A stretch of DNA of 64,000 nucleotides from Lachnospiraceae bacterium (GTDB lineage Bacteria; Bacillota; Clostridia; Lachnospirales; Lachnospiraceae): positions 54,631 to 118,630 of the forward strand of contig JAAWAV010000020.1 in NCBI GenBank assembly GCA_022792335.1. The letters run 5' to 3'. A program made the position numbers and the translations under genes. Shown here in pieces: positions 44,245 to 53,076 of this stretch. Each line of letters starts with the position of its first letter. Within the stretch, counting starts at the first letter, position 1. The notes under the pieces were generated by a model, which did no database searches, had not been told where the DNA came from, and saw only the letters and a list, made by a program, of their open reading frames with translations.

Positions 44245-46326
44245 ATGAAACGAAGAGGGAAATGGCTGAAAACCATGTTGGTGACAGCCGGGGTATTCAG
44301 TATGGCAGTACTGCCGCCTGCACAGGCATTGGCAGCAGGGACCGGAGAAACACTGCTGGAAAGCGAAGCTTTGACAGAGAGCAGTGCAGAGAATGGGATT
44401 TCGGAAGAGTCGGAGAAGGAGACTACGACAGAAGAGAGCAGTCAGGAAACGACGGCTTCTGAAACGGAAGAATCTTCCTCAGAAGTTCGGGAAGAGGAGA
44501 CCAAAGCTCCGGCAGAGACAGAACCTGTCGAGACGGAAACTGCCAAAGAGACGGAAGCAGTAAAAGAAACAGAAAAAGAAACCGTCAAGGAGAGCGAGAC
44601 GGAAACCGTCAAAGAAACAGAAAAAGAAACTGTCGGGGAAACTGCCAAAGAGACAGAAGAAGGGACAGACACGGAGACGGTAGAAAACTATGAAGCAGAA
44701 ACACAGCCGGAAGAAGATCAGGCAGTGATCAAATACCGTACGCATGTCCAGACTTTTGGATGGCTGGATTGGAGCGATGGCGGAAAACGCAATGGAACAG
44801 AAGGGAAGTCCAAGCGTCTGGAAGGTATTGAAATTAAGATTGAAAATACCAAGCTGGAAGGTGACATAGAGTACCAGACTCACGTACAGGGAATCGGCTG
44901 GATGGACTGGGTGAAAAACGGAGCCATGAGCGGAACGGAGCGGCAGTCCAAGCGTCTGGAAGCTATTCGCATCCGCCTGCAAGGAGAGTTGGCAGAGGCC
45001 TATGATGTATATTACCGGGTCCATGTACAGTCCATCGGCTGGCTGGATTGGGCGAAAAACGGGGAAGAAGCGGGAACTTCCGGCCTTTCCAGACGTCTGG
45101 AGAGTATCGAGATTCAGCTGGTAAAGAAGGGCGGAGAGGCCCCCGGCTCTACTGCGAGATATTTTGCTTCCAGACCGGGCATTAACTATATGACTCATAT
45201 GCAGACATTCGGGGATCAGCCCTGGACCGTGAACGGTACAGAATCCGGCGTCATCGGAAAGTCCAGAAGAATGGAAGGGTTTGCGATTCGTATAACAGGG
45301 AATCACCAGTTAAGCGGATCCATTGAGTATCGTTCCCATGTACAGTCTTACGGTTGGATGGACTGGGTATCAGACGGAGCTTACTGTGGAACTACCAGGG
45401 AATCCAAACGAATGGAAGCGCTTCAGCTCAGACTGACCGGCGAACTGGGAAAAGCCTGCGATATCTATTATCGGGTTCATGCTCAGAGCATTGGCTGGAT
45501 GGGCTGGGTGAAGAATGGAGACAAGGCGGGAACCGAGGGCCTTGGACTCAGAATTGAAGCCATTCAGATCGTCATCGGACCAAAGGATACTGTGCCCTAT
45601 GAAATCGGCGGCGGCTATATGGAATATACTGGTCCCGGCTATTATAATTTAGGCGGTACAAAAGTCTATTTCTCCGGAAGGGCTACCAGAAGAGGGGGCA
45701 CCGGCTGGGAGAGAATTGACGGTGAAAGATATTATCTGGTAAATGGTAAACCTGTGACTGGCTGGCAGTATATTGGCGCCTATAAGTATTATTTTTATGA
45801 GGACGGACGGCTTTGCCAGAATATAGACAGTATCATCGGACCTCAGAGCAGTTATCAGATCAGGGTGAATAAGCTGATGAACTGTGTGACAGTTTATGCT
45901 TACGATGCAGGAAACGGATACATCATTCCGGTGAAGGCAATGTTGTGTTCCACCGGCGATGACACCCCACTGGGGACCTTCCGTACTCCGGCGAAATATC
46001 GCTGGCAACCGATGTTTAATGGAACCTATGTACAGTTTGCAACCAGACTGACGGCAGGGGAAAATTTCCTGTTCCACTCCGTTACCTATGAGGTGAATGG
46101 AAATAACCGTACGCTGAATACAGAGGGCTATAACGGTTTGGGTGTGATCCGGTCGGCCGGATGTATCCGTCTGGTATGTGGGGAAGCATACTGGGTATAT
46201 ACCAGATGTCCGATTGGAACCACGGTAATTGTTTATAATGATGAGAATGCAGGACCTTTTGATCGTCCTGTGGTGGCTCCGATTCCGGCAAATCAGCGCT
46301 GGGATCCGACAGATCCGTTCCTTTAA
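44245..46326 (+). CDS. Secreted L,D-transpeptidase with six ChW repeats
   Basis: ATG 44245 with GAAAGGAGAGG upstream is preferred to ATG 44227. 693 residues: signal peptide to about 28, a long KET/SET-rich stretch to about 160, then two ChW triads to about 450. A short region of cell-wall-binding type repeats comes next (YYLVNGKPVTGWQYIGAYKY). The C-terminal YkuD domain spans about 535-670, with His611 in FLFHSVTYEV and nucleophile Cys640 in SAGCIRL. YkuD enzymes form 3-3 cross-links in peptidoglycan or attach proteins to it. It has a possible weak promoter in the 90 bases upstream. Confidence 0.92.
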   Translation: MKRRGKWLKTMLVTAGVFSMAVLPPAQALAAGTGETLLESEALTESSAENGISEESEKETTTEESSQETTASETEESSSEVREEETKAPAETEPVETETAKETEAVKETEKETVKESETETVKETEKETVGETAKETEEGTDTETVENYEAETQPEEDQAVIKYRTHVQTFGWLDWSDGGKRNGTEGKSKRLEGIEIKIENTKLEGDIEYQTHVQGIGWMDWVKNGAMSGTERQSKRLEAIRIRLQGELAEAYDVYYRVHVQSIGWLDWAKNGEEAGTSGLSRRLESIEIQLVKKGGEAPGSTARYFASRPGINYMTHMQTFGDQPWTVNGTESGVIGKSRRMEGFAIRITGNHQLSGSIEYRSHVQSYGWMDWVSDGAYCGTTRESKRMEALQLRLTGELGKACDIYYRVHAQSIGWMGWVKNGDKAGTEGLGLRIEAIQIVIGPKDTVPYEIGGGYMEYTGPGYYNLGGTKVYFSGRATRRGGTGWERIDGERYYLVNGKPVTGWQYIGAYKYYFYEDGRLCQNIDSIIGPQSSYQIRVNKLMNCVTVYAYDAGNGYIIPVKAMLCSTGDDTPLGTFRTPAKYRWQPMFNGTYVQFATRLTAGENFLFHSVTYEVNGNNRTLNTEGYNGLGVIRSAGCIRLVCGEAYWVYTRCPIGTTVIVYNDENAGPFDRPVVAPIPANQRWDPTDPFL

Positions 46327-46354
46327 AACGGACAGCCATATTGATATGTAAAAG

Positions 46355-46388
46355 ATCCGGAAAGCAGACGTTACGCTGCTTTCCGGAT
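46355..46388 (+). terminator. Perfect 13-base hairpin after the L,D-transpeptidase
   Basis: ATCCGGAAAGCAG (46355-46367) pairs with 46376-46388 around an 8-base loop. No T-tract follows on the + strand, and the ribosome site of the next gene begins a few bases later. It may be an atypical terminator or an mRNA 3'-end stabiliser. Confidence 0.6.
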
Positions 46389-46408
46389 TCTATGAAGGAG
46401 ACGGATAA

Positions 46409-49045
46409 ATGAAAAAGAAAACCAGGGTCCAAAGAGCGATTATAATCGGAAGCTGTCTGGCTCTTTTTGTTTTTTTGGCATTCCTGGGGTTTTATTATGC
46501 AGTTTTAAAAGGACAGATCGCTTCCGGATATCGGAGGCATATACAAGAAACTTATATCGGAGGCTATGAGAAAGCGGCAAAAGGTTATGAGCTGAAAGGA
46601 CATGTGTTAAGTCAGGAATTTCTCAGCCGAAAAGAAATCATAAGTGGGGTCCGGTTCTATCGGGGCCATGCTGCGTTACTGGAAGGCCGGCTTAAAGTAC
46701 GCCTGTATCAGCAAGACGGAGAACTATTGAGAGAAGAGCAGGTGTCTGTAAAAGAGGGAGAGTCTCAGGAGACAGAGTTTTTCTTCTCAGAAGCAGTCCC
46801 TGTAAAAAAAGGAGAGAGATACAGAATTGAATTTTCCATGGAAGGAGAGGGGGAACTGTATGTTTCTTCCGGCGATGTCTATGGAGATGGAGAAGCCTGT
46901 TACAATGGAGAGACTTTGGCAGGCGATGTGGCAATGTCTGTTCTTCAGGCGAAGCCTTTTCATAAACTTGGCTATTGGCTGCTTTGCATTTTCTGCATGA
47001 GCGTTACCTTTGGAATCGGCATGCGGGCAGCCATGGGCGAAAAACTTTCAAAAAAGGAAAAAACCGTGATAAAATGGGGCGTAGGTAGCCTTGTTTTTGT
47101 TGCGTTTAGCATAAGTATATTTCTGTCGGCCATAGGCCCTTTGTATACAACTGGTTATCGGTTTATCCATTCGGACGAACAGAGCCAGTATGCGATGGCG
47201 CCTCTTGGAGTTGGAGGCGAGGTCAGACAGGATTTTGTGGTGGACCGGGGGATTTTGGCGATTGAATTTGCAGTGGGAACCTATGGAGAGCGCTATGAAG
47301 AAGGATATCTGCAGGTTGGGATTTGTGAGAAAGGTTCTGAGGCGTATGTCTATTGGAGGCAGGTGCCCTTGTCAGAGTTTTCTGATTGCCAGTTATACAG
47401 AATCGTTTTAGATCGACCGGTTCTGACGGACCGGGAAATAGAATATGAATTGGTAATTCGTGGAACCGGCCTTACGGAAGAAACCCCAGTTGCCCTGATT
47501 GGAGCAGACAGAGGAGAAAATCAGGGAGAATGTCGATTAAACGGCGGGGTAGTTCTCGGCGGAATGCGGATGAATGTGTATATTCAGTCTAAATTGTCGC
47601 TGCTTCTTACGATTGTGTTTTGGGGGCTTTCGTTTTTGATGTTTGCATCACTCTGCCGGCTTTGGCACAGGAAGGGGAAAGCGCTTAAAGAACACAGAAT
47701 CTATCTTTTTCTGGCAGTGGTTCTGGGGATTGGTTATCTGTTGGTTTTCCCTCCGGGAACTGTTCCGGATGAATTTGCCCATTACTATACAGCAAGTTAC
47801 TATTCCGACCGTTTGATGGGAGTGGAAAAAGTCAACGGAGGAATTTTCCGGGATGAGGAGGGGAGTCTGGCGGCTTATATTACGAAACGGCAGGGAGACA
47901 GGGAGTTTCAGTATGTTGCCCGGATACCGAGTATGGAGGCCTATGGTTGGCAGTATTCCGGAAATCTCCTTTTTTGTTCGGATACTTCTGTAGTCTGGAG
48001 AGAAGAGCCGGTTCCAGTGACGAATGCGTTTCCCGGTTTATATATGGGAACGGCTGTGGGAATCACAATGGCCAGGTTGCTTGGACTCAGTGATGTGGCC
48101 TTGTTTTATATGGGACGCTTGTTTAACTATGGGTTGGCTGTTTTGCTCGTATACTTTGCAATCAGACTTTTGCCACGATGGAAAAAGATTTTTTTTGTAG
48201 TCGCGCTTCTGCCCATGACGGAGCATTTGTTTGCCTCCTGCTCCTATGACGGCATTGTCATTGCTCTTGCCATGTTTTTTATAGCACTGTGTATGAATTT
48301 AGCCTGTTCAGGAGAGACGATCACTTGGAAAAAGACAGCTCTTCTTGTGGCGGCGGGAGCCTTGCTGGCGCCGGGAAAGGTAGTTTACCTGCCCCTTTGC
48401 TTTTTCTGCCTGGCGATTCCTTCGTCGAATTTTAAAGACAGGAAAGCAGCGTGGATGGTAAAGAGCGGAGTACTGGCGGCCTCTTTCCTTATGTTTTGCA
48501 TCTTTTGTATGGGGAGCGTGGCGCGATATACGAATCCGGAAGGGATTGTCAGTACAAAATATTCGATTATGAATGCTTTTACTGACTTTCCAGGTTTTCT
48601 TCAATTGATTTTGAATACCCTATGGAATAACCTGGATTTCTACTTCACAACAATGATAGGCGGAAAACTGGGGTATGTGAATCAGGAAGTGCCGTTTGTG
48701 ATTGTTATGTTGTTTGTATTGCTTCTGGTGTGGGCAGTTTGCGGGGAAGAGAGACAGAAAGAGAGCGGAAGATACACCAGATTTTCTGTAGCAGGATTTA
48801 GCATTGTTGCAGTGGTGACGCTTCTGATTGTGGCGACAGGATATACCTGGACCGATATTGGCGAGACGGTCTTGGCAGGACTGCAGGGACGCTACTGGCT
48901 TCCTGTGTTGCCTTTGTTTTTGATTTCCTTCCGAGTGGAAACCGGTTTTGGTGCAGCGCTGGATAGCCGTACTGCGGCAGGAGGAATCCTGGTACTGCAT
49001 ACCATGATTTTGTTTCTCAGTATGGCAACCATTTTGGGTAGATGA
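46409..49045 (+). CDS. DUF2142 polytopic membrane protein, putative GT-C transferase, copy 2
   Basis: 878 residues. A first membrane segment lies at about 10-30. Next comes an outer beta-rich region to about 180, a hydrophobic segment, and a second outer region to about 390. The C-terminal half is a DUF2142 core with about ten membrane segments and the motif FPPGTVPDEFAHYYTASYYS. It is over 300 residues longer than the relative at 29038; the extra part is the N-terminal outer region, which may bind polymer. Likely role: transfer of a lipid-linked sugar or polymer outside the membrane. GAAGGAG precedes the ATG. Confidence 0.75.
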   Translation: MKKKTRVQRAIIIGSCLALFVFLAFLGFYYAVLKGQIASGYRRHIQETYIGGYEKAAKGYELKGHVLSQEFLSRKEIISGVRFYRGHAALLEGRLKVRLYQQDGELLREEQVSVKEGESQETEFFFSEAVPVKKGERYRIEFSMEGEGELYVSSGDVYGDGEACYNGETLAGDVAMSVLQAKPFHKLGYWLLCIFCMSVTFGIGMRAAMGEKLSKKEKTVIKWGVGSLVFVAFSISIFLSAIGPLYTTGYRFIHSDEQSQYAMAPLGVGGEVRQDFVVDRGILAIEFAVGTYGERYEEGYLQVGICEKGSEAYVYWRQVPLSEFSDCQLYRIVLDRPVLTDREIEYELVIRGTGLTEETPVALIGADRGENQGECRLNGGVVLGGMRMNVYIQSKLSLLLTIVFWGLSFLMFASLCRLWHRKGKALKEHRIYLFLAVVLGIGYLLVFPPGTVPDEFAHYYTASYYSDRLMGVEKVNGGIFRDEEGSLAAYITKRQGDREFQYVARIPSMEAYGWQYSGNLLFCSDTSVVWREEPVPVTNAFPGLYMGTAVGITMARLLGLSDVALFYMGRLFNYGLAVLLVYFAIRLLPRWKKIFFVVALLPMTEHLFASCSYDGIVIALAMFFIALCMNLACSGETITWKKTALLVAAGALLAPGKVVYLPLCFFCLAIPSSNFKDRKAAWMVKSGVLAASFLMFCIFCMGSVARYTNPEGIVSTKYSIMNAFTDFPGFLQLILNTLWNNLDFYFTTMIGGKLGYVNQEVPFVIVMLFVLLLVWAVCGEERQKESGRYTRFSVAGFSIVAVVTLLIVATGYTWTDIGETVLAGLQGRYWLPVLPLFLISFRVETGFGAALDSRTAAGGILVLHTMILFLSMATILGR

Positions 49046-49081
49046 TGCTTTCAGGCAGATACTTGTGGTGAGTGGTGATTT

Positions 49082-50002
49082 ATGGAAAAGAAGATTTCAG
49101 TCATTATGTCAAGCTACAGAGAAAATGAATACTGTCTGCGCCAGGCCATTGAATCTGTGCTGGCTCAGACATACCGGAATTTTGAGTTTATTATTGTACT
49201 TGACGATCCCTTCAATGAGCTTCACAAAAAGATTGTCCGGGAGTATTTGGAGCGGGATTCCAGAATTGCTTTTTATGTAAACAAAACCAACATGGGCTTG
49301 GTGAAGAGTCTGAATCGGGCGCTTCGTTATGCAAAAGGAGAGTATGTCATCCGGATGGATGCGGACGATATCTGTGTTCCCAAACGTTTTGAGTGGCAAC
49401 TGTCGGAAGCGCAGGAAAAGGGACTGGATCTTCTGGGAAGTTATCTGAAATCAGTGGATGAAGAAGGAAATACGATTTTTATTTATGACAATCTTCCATT
49501 AACTCCGGAAGAAATTCGTGACAAAATTGTATATAATAACTGTATTCCCCATCCTTCCTGGCTGGTAAGAAAAGAGGTATATGAACAGTTAAAGGGATAC
49601 CGGGACATCCCTCTGTGTGAAGATTATGATTTTATTCTTCGGGCCATACAGGCTGGATACCAGGTGGGAAATTTGAACCGGGTAGCGCTTTTTTATCGGA
49701 TGACAAGCCAGAGTCTTTCGAGAAGTAGTCTGTTAAAGCAATATCTGATATCCCGGTATTTGATTCAGTGTTATCAGAAAAAGCAGCCTTATGACAAAGG
49801 GAGGGCGGCGCGGATGCTGAAAAAGAGCTGTACAGACAGAAATAGCCGGGCCTATTGCCGAAGTAACGACTTTTTTAATCAGGGGCTTTCCGAGATTGAG
49901 AAGGGACATAAGGGACGGGCAACCATATACATGGTCCGGGCTTTTGTTGGTTCCCGGTTTTTTGCAAAAAAAATGTTGGGCTTTTTTCGGGCGGCGCTTT
50001 GA
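49082..50002 (+). CDS. GT2 glycosyltransferase
   Basis: 306 residues. It begins ISVIMSSYRENEYCLRQAIE, has NKTNMGLVKSLNRALRYAKG and the DXD site RMDADDICVP, and ends with a basic helical tail. It belongs to the common bacterial GT2 group that includes galactosyl- and rhamnosyltransferases. The gene starts second in a group of DUF2142, GT2, LicD-like, flippase and GT2 genes, which may build one side chain. Confidence 0.87.
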   Translation: MEKKISVIMSSYRENEYCLRQAIESVLAQTYRNFEFIIVLDDPFNELHKKIVREYLERDSRIAFYVNKTNMGLVKSLNRALRYAKGEYVIRMDADDICVPKRFEWQLSEAQEKGLDLLGSYLKSVDEEGNTIFIYDNLPLTPEEIRDKIVYNNCIPHPSWLVRKEVYEQLKGYRDIPLCEDYDFILRAIQAGYQVGNLNRVALFYRMTSQSLSRSSLLKQYLISRYLIQCYQKKQPYDKGRAARMLKKSCTDRNSRAYCRSNDFFNQGLSEIEKGHKGRATIYMVRAFVGSRFFAKKMLGFFRAAL

Positions 50003-50035
50003 TACCGGAAATGATTTCAGAAAGGAAACGAAGAT

Positions 50036-50743
50036 ATGGTTAAGAAAATAGTGGGGTTTTTGAAACGAACAGGACTTTATTATACCAGACCCATGTACTG
50101 GCTTAAGAACCGGGCTTTGCAGTTTATGGGGCGGAGTATGCAGAAAAATGGAATGGCCTGCCTCACGGAAATTCATCGGGCCATGGGAGAGGCCGGATGT
50201 GAGTATTGGGTGGATTTTGGTACGCTGCTCGGCCTCCACAGAGAGGGCAGGCTGTTGAAACACGATTTTGATATTGATTTTTCCATTATGGGAGAGAATT
50301 ATTCGGATCAGGTGAAAAAAAGCCTGAAGAAAAGAGGGTTTCAGCTTCATAAGGAATACTTTGCCTTTGGAAAGGTGGTAGAACAGTCCTGGCGATGGAA
50401 GGGTGTGTTTGTGGATCTGTTTATGTACCAGAGAAAAGGGGATAAAATGTTCCACTATGAGTTTTATACAGACAAGGAAGTGGAAGAAACGAAGGTTTCG
50501 GAAAAAGTTTACCGGTTTTCCGGACTGGATGCGAGAACGGTGCTGGTGCCGCCGGTGGTTCCTGTTGTAAAAAAACTCGGCGGAATTTCCGTGATGGTAC
50601 CGAAGGACAGGGAGGATCATCTCCGGAGAATGTACGGAAAAAATTATATGGTACCGGACAAATCTTGGCAGCCTTTGAAACGTCCCAATGTGTTTCAGAT
50701 TGAAAATCTGGAAATGTATGCATATCGGTATGTGATTAAGTAG
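50036..50743 (+). CDS. LicD/fukutin-family phosphotransferase-like protein
   Basis: 235 residues. The family core is clear: YWVDFGTLLGLHREGRLLKH, then DFDIDFSI with the metal-binding acidic pair. LicD transfers phosphocholine from CDP-choline in pneumococcus, and the related FKTN/FKRP transfer ribitol phosphate from CDP-ribitol. No choline genes are in the window, but tagD (57395) supplies CDP-glycerol. I therefore infer that it may add glycerol phosphate to the polymer. It sits between a GT2 and a flippase gene. Substrate remains open. Confidence 0.82.
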   Translation: MVKKIVGFLKRTGLYYTRPMYWLKNRALQFMGRSMQKNGMACLTEIHRAMGEAGCEYWVDFGTLLGLHREGRLLKHDFDIDFSIMGENYSDQVKKSLKKRGFQLHKEYFAFGKVVEQSWRWKGVFVDLFMYQRKGDKMFHYEFYTDKEVEETKVSEKVYRFSGLDARTVLVPPVVPVVKKLGGISVMVPKDREDHLRRMYGKNYMVPDKSWQPLKRPNVFQIENLEMYAYRYVIK

Positions 50744-50763
50744 ACGGAGCTTTGCGGCGGGGA

Positions 50764-52029
50764 ATGAGACGGCAATTGAAAATTGAGGAAAAAATCACCA
50801 GAAGCAGTACAATGAAAAAGCAAGTCTTTTGGAATACCCTTGGAAGCACAGTGTATTCTTTTATTTCAATGTTGTTTACGATTTTTGTGACCAGAGTCTT
50901 GGGAGATACGGAGAACGGAATTTTCACCATTGCCTTGACTACTTCCCAGGTATTGATTGCAGTAGGATATTTTGAGGTGAGAACCTTTCAAGTATCAGAC
51001 AGCAGAAATCTTTATTGCTTTCAGGATTATCTTTCTCTCCGGGCGATTACCTGCGCGCTTATGCTTCTAGTGAGCCTTGGATATGCGGCTTTACATCTGG
51101 AACAAATTCATGTGGCGACTGTCATGTTCGCCATGTGCCTGGTAAAGGTTCTGGAAGCCTTCGGGGATGTTTACGAAGCGATGTACCAGAAAAAAGAGCG
51201 ACTGGACTTATCAGGAAAAATTATCTGTTTCCGGACGCTTTTTGCGGCGGCAGCGTTTGTAATGGTGCTCTGGACAGTGAAGTCCTTGGAAGCGGCGGCA
51301 GCGGCTATGGTTTTAGCCACCGGTCTTGGAGTTTTTTTCCTGGATATGTTTCCAATGCGGTATTTTGAAACAGACAGACGACCTTTTAAGTGGGACAGAC
51401 TTCCTTCTCTTATAAAAAGCTGTTTTCCCCTGTTTGTCAGTTCTTTTATGAGCATGTATATCATCAATGCTTCTAGATATGCCATCAAAGGAACCATGGA
51501 TTATCGGTATCAGACCTACTATGGGGCAGTGTTTATGCCGGTAGCCGCCATTAATCTGATGACAGGGTTTGTTCTCAAACCGCTTTTGACCAGACAGGCC
51601 GCCTGCTGGAACGGAAAACAGATTCCGGAATTTATTTGTATTCTGAGAAGAATTGTTCTGGCAGTTGTATGTTGTCTTTTTGTAGCGCTATCTGCTGCCT
51701 GGTTTCTCGGGATTCCGGTTTTGGAGATGCTATATGGAATCGAGTTATCCAGTTATAAGACGGAGCTTCTGATCCTGACAGCCGGAGGCGGAGCGTTTGC
51801 CATCAGTACTGCGTTGTATTATTCTCTGACAGTCATGCGGAAACAGCGCCACATCTTTTTTTCCTATGGAATTGTTTTTGTGGAAACCTGGTTGCTCTCT
51901 CACTGGATGACTGTGCAGTGGGGGATCCGCGGAGCTTCTTTGAGCTATATTCTTTCGATGGCGCTGTTGGATCTTTTCTTTTATATAGGAGTTCGGAAAG
52001 GAATCGGAGAACATTCAGATGAAAACTAA
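50764..52029 (+). CDS. Wzx-type polysaccharide flippase, copy 2
   Basis: 421 residues with about twelve membrane segments. ATG 50764 is chosen because the start MRRQLKI aligns with the paralogue at 25675; TTG 50752 and ATG 50812 are alternatives, and no start has a strong ribosome site. Similarity to copy 1 runs through the protein, for example NGIFTIALTTSQVLIAVGYF and NASRYAIKGTMDYR. Two non-identical copies suggest that two different lipid-linked sugars are flipped. It overlaps the next GT2 gene by 11 bases. Confidence 0.83.
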   Translation: MRRQLKIEEKITRSSTMKKQVFWNTLGSTVYSFISMLFTIFVTRVLGDTENGIFTIALTTSQVLIAVGYFEVRTFQVSDSRNLYCFQDYLSLRAITCALMLLVSLGYAALHLEQIHVATVMFAMCLVKVLEAFGDVYEAMYQKKERLDLSGKIICFRTLFAAAAFVMVLWTVKSLEAAAAAMVLATGLGVFFLDMFPMRYFETDRRPFKWDRLPSLIKSCFPLFVSSFMSMYIINASRYAIKGTMDYRYQTYYGAVFMPVAAINLMTGFVLKPLLTRQAACWNGKQIPEFICILRRIVLAVVCCLFVALSAAWFLGIPVLEMLYGIELSSYKTELLILTAGGGAFAISTALYYSLTVMRKQRHIFFSYGIVFVETWLLSHWMTVQWGIRGASLSYILSMALLDLFFYIGVRKGIGEHSDEN

Positions 52030-52927
52030 AAAAGCGATTATTCTTTTGTCAACGTACAATGGAGAAGCCTATATCGGAGAACAACTGGAAAGTCTGTTGG
52101 AGCAGACCCATAGCAATTTGGAGATCTGGATCCGGGACGATGGTTCCACAGATAAAACGGTGGAAGTGATTGAACGTTTCCAGGACGACAGAATCCATTT
52201 GGAGCGTGGAAGAAATATAGGGTATCCAGAGGGTTTTTTCCGTCTGCTGTCCGGGCGACAGAAGGGGGACTATTTTTTTTTCTGTGATCAGGATGACCGC
52301 TGGCATGCCGATAAGGTGGAGCGGGCCGTAGCTATGCTGGAACGGGAGGAAAGCAACCGGCCCGTTTTATATGCATCAGCCTTTGACTACTGTGACGAGA
52401 ATTTAAAGATTCTTAGAAAATCTGATCCGGTGAAAAAAAACTGGAAGTTAAAAGATGTATGTTATCAGTGCCTGACCTGGGGATTTACCATGGCAATGAA
52501 TCGCTGTGCCAGAGATTTTCTGGCGGACAATCTTCCGCCGGGAAGGAGTGCGAAAGACAGTTGGTTGCTTTTAATCTGCACGGCATTTGGAAAAATTGTT
52601 TATGATGAAACATCGACGGCTTTTTACCGAAGGCATGGGAGTACCACTTCCTTTGGAGGAAGTGGGCGGCTTGCACTTGCCAGGTATCGAATCCAGCATT
52701 TTCTGAAAGGTGATTCTCTGGAGAAAAGCTGGAGACTTTTGGAGGATTTTGACAGTCTTTTTGGAAAAAAGCTGCCTGTTCCAGATCAGAGAATGCTTCG
52801 GATGTTTGTAAACCGTGAAAAGAAAATTCTTATACAGATAAAAAAAGTTTTTTATCCTCACAGGCTGAGAAGCAGGCCGGGGGATGAGATTCAGCTTCGT
52901 CTGTTGTTTCTTTTGGGAAAACTATAA
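52019..52927 (+). CDS. GT2 glycosyltransferase, rhamnosyltransferase-like
   Basis: 302 residues. It begins AIILLSTYNGEAYIGEQLES, with IRDDGSTDKT, the DXD-type site FCDQDDRWHADKVE and a later KDSWLLLI motif. The STYNG...FCDQDD pattern is typical of the group of rhamnosyltransferase-like GT2 enzymes in O-antigen and wall polysaccharide clusters. It closes the second side-chain gene group and is followed by a promoter for the lysozyme gene. Confidence 0.86.
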   Translation: MKTKKAIILLSTYNGEAYIGEQLESLLEQTHSNLEIWIRDDGSTDKTVEVIERFQDDRIHLERGRNIGYPEGFFRLLSGRQKGDYFFFCDQDDRWHADKVERAVAMLEREESNRPVLYASAFDYCDENLKILRKSDPVKKNWKLKDVCYQCLTWGFTMAMNRCARDFLADNLPPGRSAKDSWLLLICTAFGKIVYDETSTAFYRRHGSTTSFGGSGRLALARYRIQHFLKGDSLEKSWRLLEDFDSLFGKKLPVPDQRMLRMFVNREKKILIQIKKVFYPHRLRSRPGDEIQLRLLFLLGKL

Positions 52928-52995
52928 GAAAAAGGACAGAAATCAGGGACGGGTTTCCTCTCTTGCAATCGGGGAAACGATATGAGGGGAAATAA

Positions 52996-53026
52996 TTGAC
53001 ACTGGACGGTATGACAGAATTATGAT
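52996..53026 (+). promoter_or_regulatory. Promoter of the GH25/ChW protein gene
   Basis: A consensus TTGACA (52996-53001) is followed by TATGAT (53021-53026) with a 19-base spacer, slightly long. An ATTATG at a 17-base spacing is an alternative -10. The leader to ATG 53077 is about 45 bases with GGAGG. Confidence 0.65.
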
Positions 53027-53076
53027 ATGCTGTAGAACGTGACACGAAAGGCATAGGTGAAACTGGAGGAATTTTA

